64,000 bases of DNA, from the NCBI RefSeq assembly GCF_009363755.1, contig NZ_CP045417.1:3534001-3598000 (forward strand), written 5' to 3'. The notes beneath the pieces are model-generated. The model had not been told where the DNA came from. It saw nothing but the letters and a program-made list of their open reading frames with translations, and did not search any database. The stretch comes from Halomonas sp. THAF5a. GTDB lineage: Bacteria > Pseudomonadota > Gammaproteobacteria > Pseudomonadales > Halomonadaceae. Positions within the stretch are counted from its first letter, which is position 1, and each line of letters opens with the position of its first letter. Of the stretch, positions 1 through 7,720 are shown piece after piece. A program made the position numbers and the translations under genes.

Positions 1-4
1 CTCC

Positions 5-1009
5 ATGCCAGCCAACGCCCCGCCCCCGTCGCCCAGCGCCACCGCCCACTCGCCGCTTCACGCGGTCGTCGCCGACGACTTCGCCGCCGTGAACCGGACC
101 ATCCTGGACCAGCTCGCCTCGCGCATCCCGCTGGTGGAGACCATCGGCCAGTACATCATCGAGAGCGGCGGCAAGCGGCTGCGCCCGCTGCTGGTGCTGC
201 TGGCGGCGCGCTCGCTGGGCTTCGAGGGCGACAAGCACGTGACGCTCGCCACCCTGGTCGAGTTCATGCACACCTCGACCCTGCTCCACGACGACGTGGT
301 CGACGAATCGCACCTGCGCCGCGGCAAGGCCACCGCCAACGACTCCTGGGGCAACGCCCCCTCGGTGCTGGTGGGCGACTTCCTCTATTCGCGCTCGTTC
401 CAGATGATGGTCGAGGTCGGCTCGATGCGCGTCATGGAAGTGCTCTCGGCGGCCACCTGCACCATCGCCGAGGGCGAGGTGCAGCAGCTGACCAACGTCG
501 GCAACCCGGATATCGACGAGGCCGCTTACTTCGAGACCATCCAGGGCAAGACCGCCATGCTCTTCGAGGCGGCCTCCCACAGCGGCGCCATCCTCGCCGG
601 CGCCACCCCCGAGCAGGAGGCCGCCCTGCAGCATTACGGCCGCTACCTGGGCCTCGCCTTCCAGCTGATCGACGACCTGCTCGACTACCAGGGCGACGCC
701 GAGGCCATGGGCAAGAACGTCGGCGACGACCTGGCCGAGGGCAAGCCGACCCTGCCGCTGATCCAGGCCATGGCCGTCGGCACCGCCGAGCAGGCCAAGG
801 TGATCCGCCAGGCCATCCGCCACGGCGGCCTCGAGCGCCTCGAGGAGGTGCTGGCGATCGTGCACGACACCGGCGCCCTGGACTACACCCGCGCCAAGGC
901 CGAGGAGATGGCCGCCAAGGCGCTGGCGCAGCTCGACGCCCTGCCCGCCAGCCCCTACCGCGACAGCATGGCCCACCTCGCCCGCCTGGCGGTGGATCGC
1001 CAGAGCTAA
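5..1009 (+). CDS. ispB: Polyprenyl (octaprenyl) diphosphate synthase
   Basis: This trans-prenyltransferase extends farnesyl diphosphate with isopentenyl diphosphate to make the ubiquinone side chain. The protein has 334 residues, close to the 323 of E. coli IspB. The two aspartate-rich metal/diphosphate sites are intact: DDVVD at residues 96-100 inside LLHDDVVDES, and DDLLD at about 223-227 inside QLIDDLLDY. The GGKRLRP substrate motif is at about 55-61. The start lies at the very edge of the window, so a longer N-terminus cannot be excluded, but the alignment-like match to IspB begins near residue 28. It is followed directly by a tRNA-Pro gene with its own promoter. Octaprenyl versus nonaprenyl product length cannot be read from sequence. 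Confidence 0.93.
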   Translation: MPANAPPPSPSATAHSPLHAVVADDFAAVNRTILDQLASRIPLVETIGQYIIESGGKRLRPLLVLLAARSLGFEGDKHVTLATLVEFMHTSTLLHDDVVDESHLRRGKATANDSWGNAPSVLVGDFLYSRSFQMMVEVGSMRVMEVLSAATCTIAEGEVQQLTNVGNPDIDEAAYFETIQGKTAMLFEAASHSGAILAGATPEQEAALQHYGRYLGLAFQLIDDLLDYQGDAEAMGKNVGDDLAEGKPTLPLIQAMAVGTAEQAKVIRQAIRHGGLERLEEVLAIVHDTGALDYTRAKAEEMAAKALAQLDALPASPYRDSMAHLARLAVDRQS

Positions 1010-1045
1010 ACATCGGCGGCCACGACGAAAAGCCACGCGAGGGGC

Positions 1046-1073
1046 TTGCACGTGGCCGCGCTTTGCGTATAAT
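1046..1073 (+). promoter_or_regulatory. Sigma70-like promoter of tRNA-Pro
   Basis: A TTGCAC -35 element at 1046-1051 and a perfect TATAAT -10 element at 1068-1073 are separated by 16 bp. The -10 box ends 32 bp before the mature tRNA. The strength of the match fits a stable-RNA promoter. Confidence 0.8.
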
Positions 1074-1105
1074 GCCGATCCGTCGCCAGGCATTACGGCG
1101 AACAT

Positions 1106-1182
1106 CGGAGTATAGCTCAGCTTGGTAGAGCGCTGCCTTCGGGAGGCAGAGGTCGTAGGTTCGAATCCTGCTACTCCGACCA
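1106..1182 (+). tRNA. tRNA-Pro (anticodon CGG)
   Basis: A 77-nt cloverleaf can be drawn by eye. The acceptor stem CGGAGTA pairs with TACTCCG. The D arm carries AGCTCAGCTTGGTAGAG. The anticodon stem is CTGCC/GGCAG around the loop TTCGGGA, giving anticodon CGG. The T arm contains GGTTCGAATCC. The discriminator A is followed by an encoded CCA at 1180-1182. This decodes the CCG proline codon, the common proline codon in this GC-rich genome. Confidence 0.95.
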
Positions 1183-1195
1183 CAGAATCGAGTAA

Positions 1196-1234
1196 AAAAC
1201 GGCCACTTAGCTCAACAGAGCGGTGGCCGTTTTT
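1196..1234 (+). terminator. Rho-independent terminator of tRNA-Pro
   Basis: An AACGGCCAC arm (1198-1206) pairs with GTGGCCGTT (1223-1231) and is followed by a run of T residues to 1234. It sits 14 nt after the CCA end. Confidence 0.85.
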
Positions 1235-1349
1235 CGTTGGGCGGGCGCCCGGGTCTAGGCGCGCCCTGCAAGGACGCTCCCGAGGAGCGCCCGTGCGGCC
1301 TACCGCCCCGTCACCTCGTCACCGCGCCTCGGCACGCGGCGAGCGTGGC

Positions 1350-2390
1350 TCATGAGGCCAGGTCGACGATGTCGTCATACAGGCTCCGGGACAGGGCGAC
1401 GCCCTGCGCAAGATGCCGGCGCCGCGCCTCATAGCGCCGCCGGGATGCCAGCCTCGCCCCCTGCTGCTGGACCAGCGAGAACAGTCGCTCGGAGCGTCCC
1501 ATGTGCACGGCCGCCTCGTCGCCGGTGATCCTCGCCGGATCCATGGCGATGATCAGCTCGCCATGGTACGGCAGGCCGCCCCGCCCACGGTCATGCTCGC
1601 TCGACTCGACGCTCAGCATGTCCCCGATCAGCGGCCCCGCAATCAGCTCGATCATGATCGCCAGCGCGGAGCCCTTGTGCTCGCCGAAGGGCAGCATGGC
1701 GCCGTGATCCAGCACCTCGCCGGGGTCCTGGGACGGCGCGCCGTCGCGTCCCACTCCCCAGCCGGGCGGAATCGCCTTGCCCTGGCGGCGGTAGAGCTCG
1801 ATATCGCCGCGGGCGATGGCGCTGGTCGCGAAATCGAAGACGTAGGGATCCGCGTCGGGGCGCGGCCAGCCGAAGGCGATCGGGTTCGTGCCCAGCAAGG
1901 GCTCACGACCACCGAAGGGTGCCATGTACGACTGCGTCGGGTTGCAGGCGATCGCGACCAGCCCCTCGCGCGTCAGGCGCTCGATCTCCACCCACAGCGC
2001 GGTGCCGTGGACACAGTGATTGATCGCCAGCATCGCGATCCCCGAGGCCCTCGCCTTGTCGACCAGCGCCGGCAGGCCCTCGCGGAAGGCATGGGGAGAA
2101 AAGCCTCCCCTGGCATCCACCTTGACCACCGACGCCGCCGTATCCTCCACCACCGGCTCGGCATCGGGCACCACGCCGCCGTGGCGAAGGGTGTCGACGA
2201 AGCCCAGCAGTCGGTAGAGCCCGTGGGAGCGGCTGCCGTCCACCTCCGCCGCCACCAGGGCATCACTCAGGGCCTCGACATGGGGCTCGCTGAAGCCCTG
2301 CCGCCTCAGCACCCGGCGGCAGAGGGAGAAGAGCTCTTCTCTCGTCAGGGTCACATCGGCATCCGAGCCGCCCAGGGTTGCATCACTCAC
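1350..2390 (-). CDS. Ldh_2 (malate/L-lactate dehydrogenase-like) family imine/keto-acid reductase
   Basis: This 346-residue protein belongs to the NAD(P)-dependent Ldh_2 superfamily, which is unrelated to classical Rossmann malate dehydrogenases. It carries the family SRSHG motif (53-57), the block NHCVHGTALWVEIE (124-137) followed by EGLVA, and PLLGTNPIAFGWPRPD (164-179). The ALW-x-E-x-E layout after the conserved NH resembles delta1-piperideine-2-carboxylate/delta1-pyrroline-2-carboxylate reductases more than lactate or ureidoglycolate dehydrogenases; this is inference from remembered motifs. Translation starts at a GTG with an AAGGA box 10 nt upstream (2401-2405). It begins 30 nt after the TRAP large-subunit gene and is probably the last gene of that operon, so it should act on the imported substrate or a product of it. 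Cofactor and substrate are not resolved. Confidence 0.8.
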   Translation of the reverse strand: MSDATLGGSDADVTLTREELFSLCRRVLRRQGFSEPHVEALSDALVAAEVDGSRSHGLYRLLGFVDTLRHGGVVPDAEPVVEDTAASVVKVDARGGFSPHAFREGLPALVDKARASGIAMLAINHCVHGTALWVEIERLTREGLVAIACNPTQSYMAPFGGREPLLGTNPIAFGWPRPDADPYVFDFATSAIARGDIELYRRQGKAIPPGWGVGRDGAPSQDPGEVLDHGAMLPFGEHKGSALAIMIELIAGPLIGDMLSVESSEHDRGRGGLPYHGELIIAMDPARITGDEAAVHMGRSERLFSLVQQQGARLASRRRYEARRRHLAQGVALSRSLYDDIVDLAS

Positions 2391-2420
2391 TCGATCTCAC
2401 TCCTTTCTTGTGGCCCGGGG

Positions 2421-3749
2421 TCATTTCCATGATGGTCCGCTCAGTGCATCCGGTAGCCACAGCGCCAGCGAGGGGAACGCCAGCACCAGCGCCAGCACGA
2501 TCAGCTGCAGGCCGATGAACGGCATGACGCCCTTGTACATGTGCTTGAGCGTCACCTCGGGCGGCGTGATGGCCCGCAGGTAGAAGATCGACGGCGCCAG
2601 GGGCGGCGTCAGGTAGCTGGTCTGCATGACCACCAGGAAGGCGACGCAGAACCAGATCTCGTCGAAGCCCAGGGCGCCCACGATCGGCATCGCGACCGGA
2701 ATGACGATCAGCACCACGGAGATCATGTCGAGCACGAACCCCGCCAGGAAGGCGATCAGCAGGATGGTGCCGAGGATGAGCCAGGGGCTCATGCCCGTCT
2801 CCATCAGCATGGACTGGACCGTTGCCATGCCGCCGGAGGCGAAGAACACGCCCGCGAACATGTTGCCGCCCAGCACGATCAGCAGGATCATCGCGGTGAT
2901 ATTGAGCGTCCTGATCGCGGCCTGCCAGAGCACGGCGGCCGTCAGGTTACGATAGGCCAGCGCCAGCAGCACCGAGCCCAGGGCGCCGCAGGCCGCGGCC
3001 TCGGTGGGCGTCGCCACCCCCATCAGGATGGTGCCCAGCACGATCATGATCAGCCCCATGGTCGGCAGCAGGGCGCTGAAGGTGACCCACAGCATCTCTC
3101 CCCAGCTCGGGCGCGCCTGCGCATCATCGAGGCGGGGGGCCAGCCGGGGCTTCATGGCGGCGATGAACACGATGTACAGCAGGAACAGCACCGCCATCAG
3201 GAAGCCGGGGAACAGCAGGCCACTGAACAGCGAACCGACCGACACCCCGGCCACGGGGCCGAGCACGACCACGGTGATGGAGGGCGGGATCGCCGTGCCC
3301 AGGGAGCCACTGGCGCAGATGGTGCCCGAGATCAGCGACTTGTCGTAGCGATGCTTGAGCATCACCGGCACGGCCAGCATGCCGATCACGGCCTCGGTGG
3401 CACCGACCACGCCGCTGGCGGCCGCGAAGACGGTCCCCATGATGACGGCCCCCACGCCGAGCCCGCCCGGGAGGCGGCGCGTCCACAGATGGATGGCGCC
3501 GAACAGCCGCTCGGCGATCCCCGAGTTCTCGAGCATCGCCCCCATGAAGATAAACAGCGGCACGGCGGCCAGGATGGAGTTGGAGGCCGTGTCCTCGATC
3601 TTGGTCAACAGCTGGTAAGCGGCGGCATCCCCGAACTGGGCGATGCCGAAGAGGGTCGCCACCACGATCATCGAGAACGCGATGGGGAACCCGAGAACGA
3701 TCAGCCCGATCAGGGAGGGAAACATGATCAGCGCTAGATAGTCACTCAT
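2421..3749 (-). CDS. TRAP transporter large permease (DctM family)
   Basis: This is the 12-TM or larger channel subunit of a tripartite ATP-independent periplasmic transporter, a sodium-driven importer of organic acids. The 442-residue protein is hydrophobic throughout, with DctM-like stretches such as GATEAVIGMLAVPVM and ATPTEAAACGALGSV. The start at MSDYLALIMF is chosen because its ATG overlaps the stop of the upstream small-subunit gene (ATGA), although the frame is open further upstream. It is the third gene of the dctP-dctQ-dctM-reductase operon. Confidence 0.92.
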   Translation of the reverse strand: MSDYLALIMFPSLIGLIVLGFPIAFSMIVVATLFGIAQFGDAAAYQLLTKIEDTASNSILAAVPLFIFMGAMLENSGIAERLFGAIHLWTRRLPGGLGVGAVIMGTVFAAASGVVGATEAVIGMLAVPVMLKHRYDKSLISGTICASGSLGTAIPPSITVVVLGPVAGVSVGSLFSGLLFPGFLMAVLFLLYIVFIAAMKPRLAPRLDDAQARPSWGEMLWVTFSALLPTMGLIMIVLGTILMGVATPTEAAACGALGSVLLALAYRNLTAAVLWQAAIRTLNITAMILLIVLGGNMFAGVFFASGGMATVQSMLMETGMSPWLILGTILLIAFLAGFVLDMISVVLIVIPVAMPIVGALGFDEIWFCVAFLVVMQTSYLTPPLAPSIFYLRAITPPEVTLKHMYKGVMPFIGLQLIVLALVLAFPSLALWLPDALSGPSWK

Positions 3750-4261
3750 GAGCCTTCTCCCTGCCCGACCGCGCGCCCGGTCAGCGTCGCGGCAAACTTC
3801 AGCATCTCGGCGATGACCTGCAGGGCGAGCAGCAGGAAGCCAAGCAGCCAGACGCTGAACACCGGCCAGATGACCGGGTTCCATGCCGAGCGCCCGGAGC
3901 GCTCGCTCGACGCGAAGGCCTCCAGGGCGTAGAAGGAGAGCTCCCAGACCAGCCAGCCCAGCACCGGCAGGAAGCCGGCATAGCAGACCAGGTTGACCAG
4001 CGCCTTGGTGCGAGGCGCGAACCGCTGGCTGACGACATCCACGCTCACGTGCTGGCCGACCCGCAGGGCATTGGCCATGCCCAGCATGAAGATCGCCCCC
4101 ATCACCATGTAGCTGATTTCAAACGCCCAGAGCGTGGGCCGGCCGAGCACGTACCGGCTGAACACCTCGTAGACGAGGGACGCCACCAGCGGGAACGTCA
4201 GCAAGGCACCGACATATCCCGCCCAGCGCGTCAGGCGCTCGATGAGACCAATTGTTTTCAT
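3746..4261 (-). CDS. TRAP transporter small permease (DctQ family)
   Basis: The 171-residue, four-TM small membrane subunit recruits the substrate-binding protein and stabilises the large permease. Family-like elements include FPLVASLVYEVFSRYVLGRPTLWAFEISYMVMGAIF, here split over TM1-TM2, and a conserved R-V-G-Q-H-V-x-V-D-V stretch. The start at MKTIGLIERL is preferred; the open frame extends 62 codons upstream but only through the intercistronic hairpin. It overlaps the large-subunit gene by 4 nt and lies 89 nt after the binding-protein gene. Confidence 0.9.
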   Translation of the reverse strand: MKTIGLIERLTRWAGYVGALLTFPLVASLVYEVFSRYVLGRPTLWAFEISYMVMGAIFMLGMANALRVGQHVSVDVVSQRFAPRTKALVNLVCYAGFLPVLGWLVWELSFYALEAFASSERSGRSAWNPVIWPVFSVWLLGFLLLALQVIAEMLKFAATLTGRAVGQGEGS

Positions 4262-4297
4262 GGGAAAGCCCCGAACAACGACATAACGACATGAAGA

Positions 4298-4326
4298 CGA
4301 CACGGGCGGGGAGCCCGCCCGTGTCG
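4298..4326 (-). promoter_or_regulatory. Intercistronic hairpin between dctP and dctQ
   Basis: A perfect 13-bp inverted repeat (arms 4298-4310 and 4314-4326, loop GAG) lies between the binding-protein and small-permease genes. No clear T-run follows in the direction of transcription. Such hairpins usually stabilise the upstream binding-protein mRNA or partly attenuate read-through, which would explain more binding protein than permease. Function is inferred. Confidence 0.65.
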
Positions 4327-4350
4327 CCGTCGGGTAGGAAGGGTGGGCGC

Positions 4351-5409
4351 CTAGCGGCCCATGGCACCGATCGGCAGGCGATAGTCCTGCCAGGTGGTCA
4401 TCTCCTGCTTGAAGGCGCGCTGGGATTCGAGCACGCGGGCGAACCACTCGTTCTCGGCCGCCTTCTCGTCTTCCCAGGCGCGCGTCTCCTCATAGATGGC
4501 ATCGACGAAGGAGGGATCCAGCTGCACGAGCTCGTTGGGGCCCTCTTCCAGCTCCTGGAACGCGGAAAGGTCGGCGAAGGAGCTGGCGAGCCAGGAGTCG
4601 AAGACGCTCAGCTTGCCGGCCAGGCGCAGCTGCTCCTGCTGGGCCTCGGTCAGCTGGTCCCAGGCGTCCTGGTTGACTTCGCACTCGAGGAAGCCGCCGG
4701 ACTGGTGCACGCCGGGCAGGATGACGTACTGCGCGACGTCCTGGAAACCGGTGGGCTTGTTGAGCTCCGGGCTGCCCCACTCGGCGGCATCGATCACGCC
4801 GCGATCGAGGGCCGTGTAGATGTCGCTGCCGGCCATCACGACGGTCGAGGCGCCGAGCCGAGAGGCGATTTCCGCCCAGGCCCCGGACGTCCTCAGGCGC
4901 AGCCCCTGGAAGTCCTCCAGCGTCTGCACCTTCTTGTTGGAGTGCAGGAAGATCTCGGTGCCGAGAATGGAGCACGGGAAGGCCACCACACCGAACTCTT
5001 CACGGCGGAACGTCTCGTACAGCTCGACACCCCCGCCCTCGTACATCCACAGCATGAACTCCTCGGGGGTCAGCCCGCTGGAGTGCCCCGCCAGCAGCGC
5101 GGCGGTCGGATCGGAACCATAGTCGTAATTGATGTAGTTATGGCTGACTTCGGCGACGCCCGACTTGACGGTATTGGTGACGCGCAGGGCGCCCCCCAGG
5201 GTCCCCCCGGGGAAGACCTCGATGTTCACGTCGCCGCCGGTCAGCTGGTTGGCATAGTCGGCGAAGGTCTTGGCGTCACGCTCCAGCCAGGGGCCGCCGC
5301 CCCAGGGCGTCGCCATCTTCCAGCTGACCTCTTCCGCCTGGGCGGAGGCGGCGACCAGCAGGCCCGCCACGACCCCGATATGAAGCACACCCCTATTTGC
5401 TTTGTACAT
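4351..5409 (-). CDS. TRAP transporter substrate-binding protein (DctP family, 2-oxo-acid-type)
   Basis: This 352-residue periplasmic protein begins with a signal peptide (basic MYKANR, hydrophobic core, AQA cleavage site near residue 25). The mature part has the DctP fold pattern. The segment GLRLRTSGAWAEIASRLGAS supplies the carboxylate-binding arginine. DAAEWGSPELN occupies the place where TakP-type 2-keto-acid binders carry an E-W-V-G-P motif. I therefore lean to a monocarboxylic or 2-oxo-acid ligand rather than a C4-dicarboxylate; this is inference. It is the first gene of the operon and diverges from an XRE-cupin regulator. Confidence 0.9.
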   Translation of the reverse strand: MYKANRGVLHIGVVAGLLVAASAQAEEVSWKMATPWGGGPWLERDAKTFADYANQLTGGDVNIEVFPGGTLGGALRVTNTVKSGVAEVSHNYINYDYGSDPTAALLAGHSSGLTPEEFMLWMYEGGGVELYETFRREEFGVVAFPCSILGTEIFLHSNKKVQTLEDFQGLRLRTSGAWAEIASRLGASTVVMAGSDIYTALDRGVIDAAEWGSPELNKPTGFQDVAQYVILPGVHQSGGFLECEVNQDAWDQLTEAQQEQLRLAGKLSVFDSWLASSFADLSAFQELEEGPNELVQLDPSFVDAIYEETRAWEDEKAAENEWFARVLESQRAFKQEMTTWQDYRLPIGAMGR

Positions 5410-5480
5410 TCTTGTTTTCCCTATCTTTTATGGTTAGACCAAGGACCAGACGCTCGCTCTAGTGAGCGACATGTGAGTAA

Positions 5481-5521
5481 TCGGTTTACCGACGAAGCAT
5501 TGCAGATACGCAAAAATGCGT
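5481..5521. promoter_or_regulatory. Candidate operators between dctP and the XRE-cupin gene
   Basis: The divergent spacer is AT-richer than its surroundings and holds two small dyads. One is TCGGTTTACCGA (5481-5492, 5-bp arms). The other is ACGCA-AAAA-TGCGT (5508-5521, 5-bp arms). Either could bind the adjacent XRE-cupin regulator. Neither has been compared with other genomes. Confidence 0.35.
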
Positions 5522-5574
5522 CAAATATGGATGAACGCCACTCACCACGCACCACCATCCCGATGGAGCCAGCC

Positions 5575-6183
5575 ATGACCACCTCGACGGAATCGTCAAA
5601 GATCCTGAAGCACCGGCAGCGCAAGGCGGGAGCGATCGGCGACAACCTCCGCGCCCTGCGCAAGGCCAGAGGGCTGACCATCGCCGCCATGGCCGCCGCC
5701 TCCGGCATCTCGGCGGCCAGCGTGTCGCGCATCGAGAACGGGCACATCTCGCCCACCTATGAGGCGATCGTCAGCCTCGCCCAGGGGCTGCAGGTCGATG
5801 TCAGCGAGCTGTTCTACCACTCGGGGCAAGCCGCCTTTCGCGGCTGGTGGGCGCTGACGCGCGCCCAGGAAGGCGACATCATCGAGACGCCCAACTACCG
5901 CTTCAGGCCGCTCTGCAACAACGTGGCCGCCAAGGAGTACATGGTGCTGGACACCACGATCCTTAACCGCAGCCTCGAGGAGTTCGGCGAGCTGCAGAAG
6001 CACCCCGGACAGGAACAGGTCATCGTCACCAACGGCGAGGTGACGGTGTGGACAGAGCTGTATGACCCGGTGGAGCTCGGCGTCGGCGACAGCTTCGCCT
6101 TCGACAGCACCCTGGGCCATGCCGTGACCTACCGCGGGGAGCGGCCGGCTACCTTGATCTGGGTCTGCAGCGCGCACGCCTGA
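5575..6183 (+). CDS. XRE-family transcriptional regulator with C-terminal cupin
   Basis: The 202-residue protein has an N-terminal helix-turn-helix (about residues 20-75, with LTIAAMAAASGISAASVSRIENG) and a C-terminal cupin-like barrel (about 110-200, with GEVTVWTELYDPVELGVGDSFAFDSTLGHA). Regulators of this design often sense a small carboxylate or amine through the cupin and control the neighbouring transporter. The start at 5575 is favoured by a GGAG box six nt upstream; in-frame ATGs at 5527 and 5563 are alternatives. It diverges from the TRAP operon, which is its likely target. Confidence 0.88.
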   Translation: MTTSTESSKILKHRQRKAGAIGDNLRALRKARGLTIAAMAAASGISAASVSRIENGHISPTYEAIVSLAQGLQVDVSELFYHSGQAAFRGWWALTRAQEGDIIETPNYRFRPLCNNVAAKEYMVLDTTILNRSLEEFGELQKHPGQEQVIVTNGEVTVWTELYDPVELGVGDSFAFDSTLGHAVTYRGERPATLIWVCSAHA

Positions 6184-6315
6184 GCCGGCGGGCCCGCCGC
6201 CCCTCAGACGATAGACGGAGCCGCGACGGGTCCTCGCGGGGTCGCGATAGGCAGGAAGAGACAAGCCACTATGCGGCCCTGGCGGAGCGAATAGGCCGAG
6301 GCCGGCGGCTCGGCC

Positions 6316-7512
6316 TCATCCCGGTCGCCCCCGCAAGGCGATCCAGCCATTGAGCCGCCATATGCCCCAGGCCACGGGAATCGCACCGAGACCGCCAACC
6401 ACATAGGCCAACGGCTCATCCCCCAGGGATTCGAACAGCTGCGTGTAAGCGTGGATGCCGGCGAAACTCAGGGCAGCATTGAAGAGTCCCCGATTGGCGC
6501 GAACAGCCGAGGCAACGACGACCGCAACCAGCGCCAACGCCCAAGCAACAGTGAAGGCCTCGGGCCCAATGGTGATGGTCGACTCAGGGAAGACCTCACG
6601 CAAGGCCCTCAGCTCCTCCCAGCTCTGGCCAGGGGCAGGCACGGCACCCGGCCCCCACAGGCTCTCCCCCACCACATCCCCCCAGAGGGAGCCCACCAGG
6701 GCGCAGAGGTTGGCCGTGATAAATCCCATCATCGCCAGCACTCGGGCATGGCGCGCGTGGCGCTCTGCCCATCGGGTGTGCGCCCGGACACAGAGCGCCA
6801 CCAGCACGGCCATCTGGAGGATGGAAAGGGTCGCCTCGGGGGAGTAGAAGGCATAGACCGCGTGCAGGTAGAAGGTGCCGGTATCCAGCATCTGAGCAAA
6901 GGGCAGGATCGCCAGGGCGGTGATAAACCGAACATCGATCAGCCACCCGACGCCTGCGATCGCACAGGCGGCGTAGAGGTAGAACAGGCTCACCAACCAG
7001 CCTGACGCGTCATGGGTGGCCAGCACCACACCAGCGCCGCCAAGGTGCATCGCCAGCCCCATGACGACGACAGCACCGGTAACGAACCGGGCAGGCGCCC
7101 CATCCCGAAGCAGCCTTGCTCCCGCGACGGCTGCGACAACGAACCCCATGCCCAGGATGCCCCAGGCTCCATCACCCTCGAACCGCTGCAGCAGTTCCGC
7201 TGAACCACCGCCCAGCAGCATGCCCGTCCCGATCAACACGGCGGCATGGCCGAACATGCGATAGAGCTCACCGGCTTTCGACAGGATCGCCAGGCCACCC
7301 ACCACGAACAGCGCCCCGAACAGTGCCACCGACGCCGCATCCGCCAGCCAGAGAATCAACCCGGCGGTGGCAGCCACGATGCCGAAACACAGGATCGTGC
7401 TGATCGCCAACGCCACCATCGCTTCACGGCCGCGACGCTCGATTTCGCGAGCCTGCTCGGTGGTGATGATCCCCTCGCTCGCCAGTCGCTCGGTATCCGC
7501 AATGCAGTGCAT
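6316..7512 (-). CDS. Multi-pass membrane protein (DUF2157/DUF4401-like)
   Basis: This is a protein of 398 residues with an N-terminal cytoplasmic helix pair (LASEGIITTEQAREIERRG) that resembles the start of DUF2157 proteins, followed by roughly ten to twelve hydrophobic helices. The start at 7512 is chosen because a GGGAAGG ribosome-binding site ends four nt upstream; a start five codons further upstream has none. No enzymatic motif is visible and no function is assigned. It is probably cotranscribed with the small ORF just upstream. Proteins of this type often neighbour a GDYXXLXY protein, but none is present here. Confidence 0.7.
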   Translation of the reverse strand: MHCIADTERLASEGIITTEQAREIERRGREAMVALAISTILCFGIVAATAGLILWLADAASVALFGALFVVGGLAILSKAGELYRMFGHAAVLIGTGMLLGGGSAELLQRFEGDGAWGILGMGFVVAAVAGARLLRDGAPARFVTGAVVVMGLAMHLGGAGVVLATHDASGWLVSLFYLYAACAIAGVGWLIDVRFITALAILPFAQMLDTGTFYLHAVYAFYSPEATLSILQMAVLVALCVRAHTRWAERHARHARVLAMMGFITANLCALVGSLWGDVVGESLWGPGAVPAPGQSWEELRALREVFPESTITIGPEAFTVAWALALVAVVVASAVRANRGLFNAALSFAGIHAYTQLFESLGDEPLAYVVGGLGAIPVAWGIWRLNGWIALRGRPG

Positions 7513-7523
7513 GGATCCTTCCC

Positions 7524-7667
7524 TCACATGGATGGAAACGCCGCCAGGCTCGTGTCGACGAGCGGCCCCTCATAGGCCTCGAGTGTCTTCCAGCCTGAGC
7601 GATCAAGCAACGCGATGGCCCGAACCGCCTTGGCGTCGTCCAATGGCAGCGGCCGCCAGCGTTGCAT
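7524..7667 (-). CDS. Possible small protein (47 residues), unknown
   Basis: This short frame begins with ATG after an AGGTGA box four nt upstream and ends 11 nt before the membrane-protein gene. The peptide starts MQRWRPLPLDDAKAVRAI and is amphipathic rather than membrane-spanning. Its position in the gap between the LysR stop and the membrane gene, with good spacing, suggests a real small gene. It could also be chance or a remnant of a longer gene. Confidence 0.3.
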   Translation of the reverse strand: MQRWRPLPLDDAKAVRAIALLDRSGWKTLEAYEGPLVDTSLAAFPSM

Positions 7668-7720
7668 GGGTTCACCTGGCCCCCCCGTCAAGGCGATGCT
7701 CGGCCGGTTGAGGGCCGGGC

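Noticed and set aside
2541..3737. Plus-strand frame opposite the first DctM gene, rich in His/Asp/Gln
   Set aside because: Antisense of a hydrophobic membrane-protein gene gives this charged low-complexity composition; no start signal.
6293..6316. AGGCCGAG/CTCGGCCT inverted repeat as terminator between the XRE-cupin gene and the membrane-protein gene
   Set aside because: It overlaps the stop codon of the membrane-protein gene and lacks a T-run, so it was not listed as a terminator.
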